The notes beneath the pieces were generated by a model, which saw nothing but the letters and a program-made list of their open reading frames with translations, did not search any database and had not been told where the DNA came from. The translations under genes were made by a program, and so were the position numbers. Positions 54,761-63,280 of a stretch of DNA of 64,000 nucleotides are shown piece by piece (position 1 is the first letter of the stretch; each line of letters begins with the position of its first letter). Origin of the DNA: Streptomyces graminofaciens (GTDB lineage: Bacteria; Actinomycetota; Actinomycetes; Streptomycetales; Streptomycetaceae); assembly GCF_030294945.1 (NCBI RefSeq), contig NZ_AP018448.1, positions 9,024,501-9,088,500 of the forward strand, read 5' to 3'.

Positions 54761-55560
54761 GGGCGGGCCTCCGTGAGTATCCGTAGCGTGCGGCGGATCG
54801 CCTCCGCCTGGGCCGGGGCGAAGTCGGCGTAGAAGGCACGCAGAAAGCTGCCGCTGTCGATGCCGCCGCCGGTGCCCGTGCCCGTGCCGGGGGCGATGCC
54901 CGTGCCGGGGTCGGTGTGGGGGACCAGCTCCGGTGGGATCAGCTCGGCGAGGACCCGAGCCGCCTCGTCCACGCGCGGGTCCTCGGGGTCCGCGTCGGCG
55001 AGGGCGTCGAGCAGGGCGTACGCCTCGTGCGCCCGCTCCACCGCGCCGGGCGCCGACAGCATGCTCTCCAGCCCGGCGAGCATCGCCGCCCGGGCCTCCG
55101 GCGGCGCGGACGTCTCCAGGAGGGCGAACACCTCACGGTCCTTGACGGCCATCGGGGAGTCCGGGCCGGGCCCGAACCTGCCGAACAGCGCCGCCAGCTC
55201 GGGCGAGACGGGCCCCTCGGCGGGCAGCCGCCCCTCCCGCGCGTCCTCCATCAGCACCCGCAGCCGGGCCCGCCGCTCCCGGAGCGCGCCCTCCTGCCGG
55301 GCGAGGTCCTCGTCCAGCTCGGCCAGCACCGCGGCCGGCTCCCGCCCCGCGTCGTCCGCGAGCACGTCCCGCACCTCGGCGAGCCCGAGCCCCAGCTCCG
55401 TCAGCCGCCGGATGCGCGCGAGCACGACGGCGTGGCGCAGGGTGTAGTCCCGGTACCCGTTGGGCCGGCGCCCGGGCTCCGGCAGCAGGCCCAGATGGTG
55501 GTAGTGCCGCACCGCCCGCGTGGTGACACCGACGGTCGCGGCCAGCTCTCCGATCCGCAT
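54757..55560 (-). CDS. MerR-family transcriptional regulator
   Basis: 267 residues. The N-terminal winged helix is MRIGELAATVGVTTRAVRHY and LGLLPEPGRRPNGYRDY, followed by the dimerisation helix. The large C-terminal half (DSPMAVKDREVFALLETSAP) is not a metal-binding loop, so it may bind an organic effector. A Gly/Thr-rich PGTGIAPGTGTGTGGG stretch interrupts the end. It controls, or is expressed with, the membrane protein downstream. Confidence 0.88.
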   Translation of the reverse strand: MRIGELAATVGVTTRAVRHYHHLGLLPEPGRRPNGYRDYTLRHAVVLARIRRLTELGLGLAEVRDVLADDAGREPAAVLAELDEDLARQEGALRERRARLRVLMEDAREGRLPAEGPVSPELAALFGRFGPGPDSPMAVKDREVFALLETSAPPEARAAMLAGLESMLSAPGAVERAHEAYALLDALADADPEDPRVDEAARVLAELIPPELVPHTDPGTGIAPGTGTGTGGGIDSGSFLRAFYADFAPAQAEAIRRTLRILTEARP

Positions 55561-55723
55561 GGGACCAGTAGAAACGTTGACGCTGCGGCAGGGTCAAGCG
55601 AGCGGCCCGGCGACCGACGGTGACGGCGATCATGTGCCACGATCGAGGGAACGGTTCCCGATCTCACGGACAGGTGATCAGCCGATGTCCCAGTCTGGCG
55701 AGCGACCGAAGGAGGGGCGTGAC

Positions 55724-56302
55724 ATGACTGCCATGGCCCACGAGCCGCTCACGCAGGAAGAGGTCCTGCTGGAGGGCTTCCTCGCCCTGGACACCCCGGA
55801 GGGATTCCGGGCTGAGCTCGTCGAGGGGGAGATCGTGGTGGCACCGCCGCCGGACGGGGATCACGAGGACTACATCGAGCTGATCGTGCAGCAGGTGTAC
55901 AGGCGGTCCCGGACCGACATGCAGTTCTCCGGGAACAAGGGGCTGAAGCTGGGGAAGGCGGAGGGCTGCCCCAAGGACCACGTGATCCCGGACGGCACGT
56001 TCGCTCTCCGGAGTCTGCGGCTCTACCGGGGTGCGGACCCCTGGATGCCCTGTCAGGGCGTCTCCATGGTTCTGGAGGTGACTTCCACCAGGCCCAAGGC
56101 CGACCGTGAGGTCAAGCGCCGCTGCTACGCCCGCGGCGGTGTCCCGCTCTACCTGCTCGTCGACCGTGACACCCCAGAGGTGACACTCCTCAGCGATCCG
56201 CGAGAGGACGAATACCGCCAGCACTGCACCGTCCCCTTCGGCAAGCCCCTCGCCCTCCCCGAGCCCTTCGCCTTCGACCTGGACACGGCGGACTTCCTCT
56301 GA
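55724..56302 (+). CDS. Uma2-family (DUF820) nuclease-like protein
   Basis: 192 residues from the ATG at 55724, with AAGGAGG upstream. Residues fit the PD-(D/E)XK fold: PEGFRAELVEGEIVVAPPP, DHVIPDGTFAL, VLEVTSTRPKADREVKRRCY (E-x-K type), and YLLVDRDTPEVTLLSDPRED. Streptomyces carry many copies; their DNA cleavage is predicted, not demonstrated. No partner gene is evident. Confidence 0.85.
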   Translation: MTAMAHEPLTQEEVLLEGFLALDTPEGFRAELVEGEIVVAPPPDGDHEDYIELIVQQVYRRSRTDMQFSGNKGLKLGKAEGCPKDHVIPDGTFALRSLRLYRGADPWMPCQGVSMVLEVTSTRPKADREVKRRCYARGGVPLYLLVDRDTPEVTLLSDPREDEYRQHCTVPFGKPLALPEPFAFDLDTADFL

Positions 56303-56370
56303 GCCCGGCGGGATGGAAGCGAGCCACCCACGTGTTGCCCCCGTAAAGCCGTCGGAAGGGGTGGGGCGAG

Positions 56371-57195
56371 GTGGGCGGGCGTGAGCAGACCCGGTGGACC
56401 AGAACGCGGCTGGGCCGTTGCGGCCCACCCCTCGACCTGCTCACCGCCCGCTTCGACACACACCGCTACGCCCCGCACGCCCACGAGGAGTTCACCATCG
56501 GCGTCTGCGTCGGCGGCTCCGAGGTGATCGCCTACCGGGGCGGCCTCATCCACGCGGGCCCCGGCGCCATCGTCGTACTCGAACCCGGTGAGATGCACGA
56601 CGGCGCCCCCGCCGCCGCCGACGGCTACGCCTACCGAGCCGTCTACGCCGAGACCCCCCTCCTCAGCGACGGCACACTCGGCGGCAGCCCGCACTTCCTG
56701 AACCCCGTGGTGGACGACCCGGAACTCGCCACGGCCTTCCGCCGCGCCCACACGGAGCTGAGCATCTGCCCGGACCCCCTGGAGGCCGAGTCCCGCCTCC
56801 CGTGGCTGCTCACGGCCCTGGCCCACCGCCACTCCACGGCCCGCCCATGCCCCGACACGGTCCCCGGCGCGGACGGCATAGCCCGAGCGGTACGCGACCG
56901 TCTGGCCGACGAACTACTGCAACCCCCGGCCCTCGCCGACCTCGCGGCCGACCTGAACCTGTCCCGCTACCAACTCCTGAGAGCCTTCCGTACGACGATG
57001 GGGATACCCCCGTACGCCTGGCTCGCCCAGTACCGGGTCACCCGGGCCCGCACCCTCCTGGAGTCCGGACTGCGCCCGGCGGAGGTGGCGGCCCTGGTGG
57101 GCTTCGCGGACCAGGCGCACCTCACCCGCTGGTTCCGCCGGGTGATGGGGGTGACACCGGCGGCGTACCGCGCGAGCGTGGGCAAGCCCCTGTAG
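56371..57195 (+). CDS. AraC-family transcriptional regulator
   Basis: 274 residues starting at a GTG. The N-terminal cupin (HEEFTIGVCVGGSEVIAYRG, then PGAIVVLEPGEMHDG) should bind a small ligand. The C-terminal double helix-turn-helix is DLAADLNLSRYQLLRAFRTT and VAALVGFADQAHLTRWFRRV. It probably controls the DMT transporter 53 bases downstream on the same strand, a common arrangement. Confidence 0.92.
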   Translation: MGGREQTRWTRTRLGRCGPPLDLLTARFDTHRYAPHAHEEFTIGVCVGGSEVIAYRGGLIHAGPGAIVVLEPGEMHDGAPAAADGYAYRAVYAETPLLSDGTLGGSPHFLNPVVDDPELATAFRRAHTELSICPDPLEAESRLPWLLTALAHRHSTARPCPDTVPGADGIARAVRDRLADELLQPPALADLAADLNLSRYQLLRAFRTTMGIPPYAWLAQYRVTRARTLLESGLRPAEVAALVGFADQAHLTRWFRRVMGVTPAAYRASVGKPL

Positions 57196-57247
57196 CCGCG
57201 CAACAGCGTTCAAGACGCGCGGTGGCCCGGGCGCCGAAACTACCCGC

Positions 57248-58192
57248 ATGACTGCACGCGGCTGGTTTCTGTTCTCCCTGATGGGAGTGGTCTGGGGCAT
57301 CCCCTATCTGATGATCAAAGTGGCGGTGGAGGACCTCTCCCCGTCCGTGGTGGTGTTCACGCGCTGCGCGCTGGGCGCCCTGCTCCTGCTCCCCTTCGCC
57401 CTCCGCCAGGGCGGCCTGACACGAACCGTCCGGACGCACTGGGCTCCCATGCTGGCCTTCGCGTGCATCGAGATCATCGGCCCCTGGTTCACCCTGACGG
57501 ATGCCGAGCGGCACCTGTCGAGCTCCACGGCGGGTCTGCTGATCGCGGGCGTCCCGATCGTCGGCGTCCTCGCGGCCCGCTTCTTCGGCGACACGGAGGT
57601 CCTGGGCGTACGACGGATCATGGGCCTGGCCCTGGGCCTGGGCGGGGTCGCGGTCCTCACGATCCCGCACCTGACAGGCGGCGACGCCCGGTCCCTGGCC
57701 GAGGTCCTGCTGACGGTCCTCGGCTACGCGACGGCGCCCCTGATAGCCGCGAGACACCTGAAGGACGTCCCGTCCCTGCACCTCACGGCTTCCTGCCTGG
57801 CCCTGGCGGCCCTGGTCTACGCGGCCCCTGCGGCGGCGACCCGGCCGACCGAGATCCCTTCGACGTCGGTCCTGCTCTCCCTCGCGGGCCTGGGCGTCAT
57901 CTGCACGGCGGTGGCGTTCGTGGCCTTCCTGGAACTGATCAAGGAGGTCGGCCCCACCCGCTCGACGGTGATCACGTACGTCAACCCGGCGGTCGCGGTG
58001 GCGGCGGGCGCGCTGTTCCTGGACGAACCGCTGACGGCGTCCGTCCTCGCCGCCTTCACCCTGATCCTGGCGGGCTCGGTACTGGCGACGGCCGCCGGAC
58101 CGAAGAAGGAGGGACCGAAGCGCGACGCACGGCGGGTAGCATGGTCGACACGGCAGACGAGCCGGGCGGACGGCCGCGTGGAGTCCCCCTAG
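57248..58192 (+). CDS. EamA/DMT-family transporter
   Basis: 314 residues with ten hydrophobic helices in two EamA repeats. Repeat 1 starts WFLFSLMGVVWGIPYLMIKV and repeat 2 has TAVAFVAFLELIKEVGPTRS with INPAVAV-like VNPAVAVAAGALFL. Such carriers export metabolites or amino acids. The last ~14 codons (58152-58192) overlap the 5' part of the rnpB RNA gene, so the C-terminal tail of the protein is encoded by RNase P RNA sequence. The preceding AraC gene is a likely regulator. Confidence 0.88.
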   Translation: MTARGWFLFSLMGVVWGIPYLMIKVAVEDLSPSVVVFTRCALGALLLLPFALRQGGLTRTVRTHWAPMLAFACIEIIGPWFTLTDAERHLSSSTAGLLIAGVPIVGVLAARFFGDTEVLGVRRIMGLALGLGGVAVLTIPHLTGGDARSLAEVLLTVLGYATAPLIAARHLKDVPSLHLTASCLALAALVYAAPAAATRPTEIPSTSVLLSLAGLGVICTAVAFVAFLELIKEVGPTRSTVITYVNPAVAVAAGALFLDEPLTASVLAAFTLILAGSVLATAAGPKKEGPKRDARRVAWSTRQTSRADGRVESP

Positions 58193-58562
58193 GGGGCTTC
58201 CCGAGGAACGTCCGGGCTCCACAGGGCAGGGTGGTGGCTAACGGCCACCCGGGGTGACCCGCGGGACAGTGCCACAGAAAACAAACCGCCGGGCGCTTTG
58301 GCGCTCGGTAAGGGTGAAACGGCGGTGTAAGAGACCACCAGTGCCCAGGGTGACCTGGGCAGCTAGGTAAACCCCACCCGGAGCAAGGTCAAAAGGAAAC
58401 ACCCCGGTGTTTCTGCGCGGACGTTCGAGGGCTGCCCGCCCGAGTCCGCGGGTAGACCGCACGAGGCCGACGGCAACGCCGGCCCTAGATGGATGGCCGT
58501 CTCCCCGGCCGCCGCGAGGCGGCCGGGTGACAGAACCCGGCGTACAGCCCTGCTCGTCTGCC
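58152..58562 (+). ncRNA. rnpB: RNase P RNA (type A)
   Basis: About 411 bases. The conserved core is present: GAGGAACGTCCGGGCTCCAC, GGCAGGGTGGTGGCTAACGG, CCGGGGTGACCC..., the P4 partner GGTAAGGGTGAAACGGCGGT and GTAAGAGACCACCAG. The ends pair: GGCAGACGAG at 58152-58161 with CTCGTCTGCC at 58553-58562. It is the ribozyme that matures the 5' ends of tRNAs. The 5' end lies inside the coding end of the DMT transporter. Confidence 0.96.
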
Positions 58563-59034
58563 GCCCTGTATTTCCGCAGGTCAGAGGCTATGTTTACTGA
58601 CTGAACAAACCATTGGGGTCGAATCCGGGTCGAATCCGAGCTGTGAGTATCGTCGTTTCTGTCTCCCGCTCATGTGACATATTCGGGCATTCAGGGTGGT
58701 GAATGCGGTCCAGTGTCGCTCTCCAGCAGACATCTCGGATGCTGATGCAGTCGGAAGTACATGTACGAGGTGTCTCCTCGGGAGCCTGCTTTGGCATCGA
58801 TGGCGCGTCCTCCGGTGAGCTGTGGTCAGATCGAGATGGGTGGCACTGCTCGTGCGGAGTGTCGAGGCGGCCGTCAATGGCGCCCGCGCGGGAGTCGTTG
58901 GACACACCGGACTGAACCCCCGCCGAGACCTGTCCGTCTGTCCACTCCGTGCTGCTCCGCCGCGACCGGCCAGCTCGTTGTCCGGGGCGCCCACGCATTT
59001 CTGCATGTGGGATCTCGGTGGAGGTTCTGGGTGT
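58563..59034. other. Lower-GC region with no convincing gene
   Basis: About 470 bases. GC is visibly lower than the flanks around 58590-58830. A minus-strand frame ending near 58594 (with MPKQAPEETPRTCTSDCISI inside) is open, but its codon pattern lacks the usual GC bias and no ribosome binding site or family match is apparent. It may be a decayed or transferred fragment. Confidence 0.4.
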
Positions 59035-59601
59035 CTACAAGGGGAGAGGGGCAAGGGCTCTGGCTGGGTGGTGGGGCCCGAGGAATACGACGATGCCCTC
59101 GCCCTCGGTGGCAGGGTGTGTGGCCTGGACCCAACCCTGGCGGCGGTAGAAGGAGACGGCGCGTGGGGAGCGGGCGGAGGTGAGTAGCCAGGAGCGGCCT
59201 TCGGGGGCGTCCGCGGTGACCGCGTGCAGCAGTGCGGCGGCCAGGCCGGTGCCATGGGCGTCCGGGTGTACGGCGAGTTCGTCGATCTCGCGGGCGCCGC
59301 ACAGCCATTCCACGGCGCGCTGTGCTCCCAGGCCGGCGGCGGCCTGGGGGTAGCAGCGGTCGGTGGGGAAAGGCGCCGCCGTCGTCCATGCCGTGGCGAA
59401 GCCGACGGCCTGCGTTTCGGCGAAGGCGAGCGCGGCGGTGAAGCCGGGGCGCCGGACGTTGCCGACCAGCCGGCCGAGGAACTCGATCGCCTTCTCTTCG
59501 TCCTCGTTCCAGGGTGGGGCGCAGAAAGCTTCGACGTACAAAGAGTGCAGGGCGGAGGCGTGGGCCAGAAGGCCGCCGTTCTTGAAGACTCGGATGTCCA
59601 T
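59035..59601 (-). CDS. GNAT-family acetyltransferase
   Basis: 188 residues. The ATG at 59601 overlaps the stop of the TsaD-like gene (ATGA). The acetyl-CoA loop is in ELAVHPDAHGTGLAAALLHA, followed by LLTSARSPRAVSFYRRQGWV. It is distantly like RimI, but the pair with a TsaD-like gene rather recalls the standard tsaD-rimI order. Its substrate is unknown. Confidence 0.85.
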   Translation of the reverse strand: MDIRVFKNGGLLAHASALHSLYVEAFCAPPWNEDEEKAIEFLGRLVGNVRRPGFTAALAFAETQAVGFATAWTTAAPFPTDRCYPQAAAGLGAQRAVEWLCGAREIDELAVHPDAHGTGLAAALLHAVTADAPEGRSWLLTSARSPRAVSFYRRQGWVQATHPATEGEGIVVFLGPHHPARALAPLPL

Positions 59602-60626
59602 CAGGCCGCCACGAACCCTGCCGCCACGCGCGGGTGCAGCGTCGCGTACTCCAGGGGCGCTGACGGGTCGATCGACACGTCCAGCGGCGCCGGTTCGGCT
59701 CCGGCCCGGACGAGGAGGTCGCCCACGTTGGCGATCATCGCGCCGTTGTCCGTGCAGAGCTTCATCGGCGGGACGCGTAGGTGGATCCCGGCCGCCCGGC
59801 ACCGTTCCTCCGCCAGTGACCGCACCCGCGAGTTCGCGGCCACCCCGCCGACCACTACCAACGTGCCCACCCTGTGCTTACGGCAGGCGTCCACCGCCTT
59901 GCGGGTCAGTACGTCCGCAACAGCCTCCTGAAGTGAGGCCGCACCGTCCGCCACCGGCAGCTCGCGGCCTGCATGCCCCTCGGCCCAGCGTGCCGCTGCC
60001 GTCTTCAGGCCCGAGAAGGAGAAGTCGTACGAACCCGGCAGCGGGCGCGGAAACGGGACGGCGTGAGGATCCCCCTCGCGCGCGGTCCGGTCGATGGCCG
60101 GGCCGCCGGGACACGGCAGCCCGAAGACCCGCGCGACCTTGTCGAAGCACTCTCCGGCGGCGTCGTCGAGAGTGTCTATGAGGTGGAGGACCGGGTCGCG
60201 GGCGAGATCACGGACGAGGAGTAGGGAGGTGTGGCCGCCGGAGACGATCAGCACCATGCAGGGGTCGGGCAGCGGGCCGTGTTCGAGAGTGTCGGCGGCG
60301 ACGTGACCGGCGAGGTGGTGGACGCCGTGGAGCGGGACGCCCAGCGCGTAGGCGAGTCCCTTCGCCGCGGCCAGGCCGACCTGGAGCGCACCGGACAGGC
60401 CTGGTCCGGTGGTCACCGCCACCGCGCCGACGTCCGTCAACCGCAGACCGGCCTTGTCCAGGGCGCGCTGGATCACCGGCCGGACCGCATGGACGTGCGC
60501 CCGGGCGGCGATCTCCGGTACGACACCGCCGTAGCGAGCGTGCTCGTCCATGCTCGACGCCAGGGCGTGCCCCAGCAGTCGCCCGTGCCGGACCAGTCCC
60601 ACCCCGGTACCCACCCCTTCCGCCAT
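59601..60626 (-). CDS. TsaD-like protein lacking the usual N-terminal motif
   Basis: 341 residues from the ATG at 60626. It has the metal ligands in [10 protein letters not shown], the [10 protein letters not shown] loop, [27 protein letters not shown] and [13 protein letters not shown]. These match TsaD, which transfers threonylcarbamoyl to A37 of tRNA. The usual beginning (IETSCDET) is absent: the frame starts [20 protein letters not shown], and the upstream sequence does not encode it. The start lacks a Shine-Dalgarno sequence and sits just behind a Nur-like palindrome. It is probably a second, truncated copy of tsaD. Confidence 0.8.
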   Translation of the reverse strand: MAEGVGTGVGLVRHGRLLGHALASSMDEHARYGGVVPEIAARAHVHAVRPVIQRALDKAGLRLTDVGAVAVTTGPGLSGALQVGLAAAKGLAYALGVPLHGVHHLAGHVAADTLEHGPLPDPCMVLIVSGGHTSLLLVRDLARDPVLHLIDTLDDAAGECFDKVARVFGLPCPGGPAIDRTAREGDPHAVPFPRPLPGSYDFSFSGLKTAAARWAEGHAGRELPVADGAASLQEAVADVLTRKAVDACRKHRVGTLVVVGGVAANSRVRSLAEERCRAAGIHLRVPPMKLCTDNGAMIANVGDLLVRAGAEPAPLDVSIDPSAPLEYATLHPRVAAGFVAA

Positions 60627-60633
60627 TGCTTTG

Positions 60634-60656
60634 TTATTGCAGGTAGTGTGCAATAA
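60634..60656. promoter_or_regulatory. Nur-like palindrome before the TsaD-like gene
   Basis: TTATTGCA-N7-TGCAATAA, a perfect inverted repeat 8 bases before the start codon. Its core TTGCAG-GTAGT-GTGCAA fits the Nur box pattern tTGCaa-N5-ttGCAA of the nickel-responsive Fur-family repressor. The other direction leads to the NiCoT remnant. Confidence 0.6.
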
Positions 60657-60818
60657 GAGCACCTCGGATGTGTACCCCGGCGGGTGAGACCTCGTCGACG
60701 GTGCTGAAGGAGGAGCCGGAGGTGTGGGCGCGGCCTGCGCCGCCACCCCGAACCGGATGCGGGGCGCTGTTCTGCCTGACAGCGTCCGTCCCATGGGCAG
60801 TGTCCCGCATCCACCTCC

Positions 60819-61136
60819 ATCGCCGTTGCCGTCATCATCGGCACGGTCGAACTGCTGGGCCTGATCGCCGAGAAGGCGGACCTGCACGGCCCGTTCAGGG
60901 ACTGGGTCTCCGGCCTGGACCTGAACATCATCGGGTACGTCATCGCCGGCCTCTTCTTCGCGACCTGGGCCATCGCCTTGCTGGTGTGCAAGCTCGGCCG
61001 GATCGAGGAGAGGCGGACCGCGGGCCTGGCAGTCGACTACGGCGGAACAGGCTGCCGAAGAGGGCGCCCCACCTGGGGCTGTAAGCCGTGCCCGCTGTTG
61101 GTCATGGGCTGCAGCGAGTGCGCCGCCTGTAGATGA
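60819..61136 (+). pseudogene. Remnant of a NiCoT nickel/cobalt permease (C-terminus)
   Basis: The frame from 60819 reads [40 protein letters not shown] and [20 protein letters not shown], then RIEERR and an unrelated tail to a stop at 61136. This is the C-terminal quarter of HoxN/NixA-type permeases. The six upstream helices and the H-x4-D-H signature are missing. It is divergent from the TsaD-like gene, from which a Nur-like palindrome separates it. Confidence 0.75.
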
Positions 61137-61327
61137 GAAGCGCCCCGTCGGGGGCGGGTCGCAGGTCTGTCAGCTCCTCGATCCTGCTCTCCGCCTCGGA
61201 CGAGTGTCGGCTCGCGGGCCCCGAGACGCTGCCGTACGCGCGGCACTTGGTGTGGTGGTGGGGTTCTCCCGTGATGCCGTAGCGCGCAGGCCCGGGACCA
61301 TGGACGGTGGGGTGAGGCCCACGGTCG

Positions 61328-61512
61328 TCAGGGTGCGTCCAGTGTGCGGTAGGCGGTGGTGGGGTTCACGGCATGCCGGGAAACCGTGCCAGTTCCTCGG
61401 AGGCTTCCGCAGGGGAGATATGGCGCTCCGACGCGGACGGCAACGCCAGCAAACGGAGCCGTCCCGGAGTGAGGCGCAGCCCGTGCCGCTTCAGTCGTGC
61501 GCGGGCGTCCAC
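61328..61512 (-). pseudogene. Remnant of a Fur-family (Nur-like) regulator
   Basis: From a GTG at 61512 the frame reads VDARARLKRHGLRLTPGRLR then ASERHISPAEASEELARFPG and stops. In another frame the next codons read AVNPTTAYRTLDAP to 61328. The LKRxGLRLTPxR helix and the xTTAYRTL recognition helix are those of Fur proteins, where they normally lie about 25 residues apart in one frame. The C-terminal metal domain is absent. Confidence 0.7.
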
Positions 61513-61668
61513 CGTGCTGTCGCTCTCGCTGCGTCATGCGCCGACTGCTGGGCCACACTCGTGCTTCCGCTCCTTCCCTCGCCCGCTGTCCAGGCAAGGG
61601 CTTGGTTGCAACTCTCCCGACACGGCCCCCGGGTCCTAGGTCCAATGCCTGATCGGCAGGGACACTTC

Positions 61669-61702
61669 TTGCTGCTAGCGTGCAGCTGCACATCATTCGC
61701 AA
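61669..61702. promoter_or_regulatory. Two overlapping Nur-box-like sites before sodF
   Basis: TTGCTG-CTAGC-GTGCAG (61669-61685) and CTGCAC-ATCAT-TCGCAA (61686-61702) both fit TGC-N9-GCA at the Nur spacing. They lie 22-55 bases before the sodF start. In Streptomyces coelicolor Nur with nickel represses sodF. Confidence 0.5.
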
Positions 61703-61723
61703 TTATGTCGGAGGACGTTGGAC

Positions 61724-62371
61724 ATGCCGGTGTACACGCTCCCGGAACTTCCGTACGACTACTCGGCGCTCGCTCCGGTCATCAGCCCCGAGATCATCGA
61801 GCTGCACCATGACAAGCACCACGCCGCCTACGTCAAGGGCGCCAACGACACGCTGGAGCAGCTCGCGGAGGCGCGGGACAAGGAGACCTGGGGCGGCATC
61901 AACGGCCTGGAGAAGAACTTGGCCTTCCACCTCTCCGGGCACATCCTGCACTCGATCTACTGGCAGAACATGACCGGCCCGAAGGACGGCGGCGGCGAGC
62001 CTCTAGCCGCCGACGGCGTGGGCGACCTCGCCGACGCGATCACCGAGTCCTTCGGCTCCTTCACCGGCTTCAAGGCCCAGCTCACCAAGGCCGCCGCCAC
62101 CACCCAGGGCTCCGGCTGGGGCGTCCTGGCCTACGAGCCCGTCAGCGGGCGCCTGATCGTCGAGCAGGTTTACGACCATCAGGGCAACGTCGGCCAGGGT
62201 TCCACCCCGATCCTGGTCTTCGACGCCTGGGAGCACGCCTTCTACCTGCAGTACAAGAACCAGAAGGTCGACTTCATCGACGCGATGTGGGCCGTCGTCA
62301 ACTGGCAGGACGTGGCCCGGCGTTACGCCGCAGCCAAGGAGCGCGGCGACAGCCTGCTGCTCCGCCCGTGA
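61724..62371 (+). CDS. sodF: Iron (Fe-Zn) superoxide dismutase
   Basis: 215 residues from the ATG at 61724, with GGAGG ten bases upstream. Metal ligands: the first His in [11 protein letters not shown], the second in [13 protein letters not shown], Asp and His in [25 protein letters not shown] marks the Fe/Mn family, and the sequence is very close to S. coelicolor SodF, the nickel-repressed enzyme. It converts superoxide to hydrogen peroxide and oxygen. The Nur-like boxes before it and the nickel-gene remnants upstream fit that control. Confidence 0.95.
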   Translation: MPVYTLPELPYDYSALAPVISPEIIELHHDKHHAAYVKGANDTLEQLAEARDKETWGGINGLEKNLAFHLSGHILHSIYWQNMTGPKDGGGEPLAADGVGDLADAITESFGSFTGFKAQLTKAAATTQGSGWGVLAYEPVSGRLIVEQVYDHQGNVGQGSTPILVFDAWEHAFYLQYKNQKVDFIDAMWAVVNWQDVARRYAAAKERGDSLLLRP

Positions 62372-62444
62372 CGCTGTAATCGCGTCGGCACCGACGTCCT
62401 GCTCGTGATCGTCTTCTCACCCTTCACGGAGCAGGCGGTACAAC

Positions 62445-62483
62445 GGAAGGCTCCCGCAGGCCCGATGCCTACGGGAGCCTTCC
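62445..62483. terminator. Hairpin between sodF and the GNAT gene
   Basis: Near-perfect 17-base arms (GGAAGGCTCCCG-C-AGGC and its complement) around a five-base loop, followed by TGTTGCT. It can stop both convergent transcripts. Confidence 0.85.
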
Positions 62484-62520
62484 TGTTGCTGAGGCCGGCT
62501 TGAGAGGCTGTTTGTCGGTC

Positions 62521-62970
62521 TCAGATGGTGGTGAACCGCAACTCGGGCCGCTCCCAGTTCACCTTCAGTGGTGAGGGGGCGACGGTCCCCACCCGCACGG
62601 CGCCCAGGCGTCGGTAGAACTCCTCGGCCGGGGGATGGGAGACCACCCGCACCTCGGTCAGGCCGGCCGCCCCGGCCTGAGTGATCATGGGCTCGATGAG
62701 GAGCCGTCCGACCCCCCCTCCCTGAACATCGTCCGCCACGAAGGCCAGGTCCACCTCCGGTGGCTTCAGCAGCAGGGCGTAGAAGCCCTGGAGCCGTCCG
62801 GTCTCATCGACGGCCACGAAGACCTGGTGCCGGGTGATGTAGTCGGCGGTGACCCGGTAGCCGGGGATGATCGAGGCGTACGGTCCCTGGTAGGCACCGC
62901 AGTTCTGGATCAGGCTGGTGAGGCGGTCTGCGTCCCGCGCGACGGCGCGCTTGATCGTCGTGGACTGCAT
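62521..62970 (-). CDS. GNAT-family acetyltransferase
   Basis: 149 residues from the ATG at 62970, with GGGAG upstream. It has DLAFVADDVQGGGVGRLLIE as the acetyl-CoA loop and EFYRRLGAVRVGTV at the end. The start lies two bases after the stop of the ABC-ATPase remnant, so it probably was the distal gene of that operon. Substrate unknown. Confidence 0.85.
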   Translation of the reverse strand: MQSTTIKRAVARDADRLTSLIQNCGAYQGPYASIIPGYRVTADYITRHQVFVAVDETGRLQGFYALLLKPPEVDLAFVADDVQGGGVGRLLIEPMITQAGAAGLTEVRVVSHPPAEEFYRRLGAVRVGTVAPSPLKVNWERPELRFTTI

Positions 62971-62972
62971 CC

Positions 62973-63176
62973 CTATTGCTCCCTGGCTTTTGCGGCGGTC
63001 AGTTTCTCCCAGTGGACGGTGCGGTCGCACCAGCGGTCCAGGAGCACCTGGTCGTGGCCGACGGCGAGCAGTCCAGCACCGGTGGCGGTGCGATAGTCCT
63101 CGACCGCTGCCACCAGGGCGGTGGTGGTGGAGGCGTCGAGCATCGCGGTCATCTCGTCGCAGATCAGTCCGGAACC
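62973..63176 (-). pseudogene. C-terminal remnant of an ABC transporter ATPase
   Basis: The frame reads LICDEMTAMLDASTTTALVA (Walker B and D-loop), then LLAVGHDQVLLDRWCDRTVH with the H-loop, to a stop at 62973. Walker A and the signature motif are missing, and the frame breaks just before Walker B. This is the style of oligopeptide/nickel-type importer ATPases (NikD/NikE group), which fits the nickel-related remnants nearby. Confidence 0.75.
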
Positions 63177-63280
63177 CCTCATCTACCTCACCGTCGCCGT
63201 CCCTGCCAGAAGATCGCCGCGACGCCGTTGGGCAAGACGGCCAAAGTGATCTGTTGCGGGCCCCCGGTTGCAGCAGGGGC

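Noticed and set aside
58581..59255. Minus-strand open frame of over 200 codons right of rnpB
   Set aside because: The frame runs through the antisense of the acetyltransferase end and low-GC sequence. It has no family signature and atypical codon use, so I left it as unassigned sequence.
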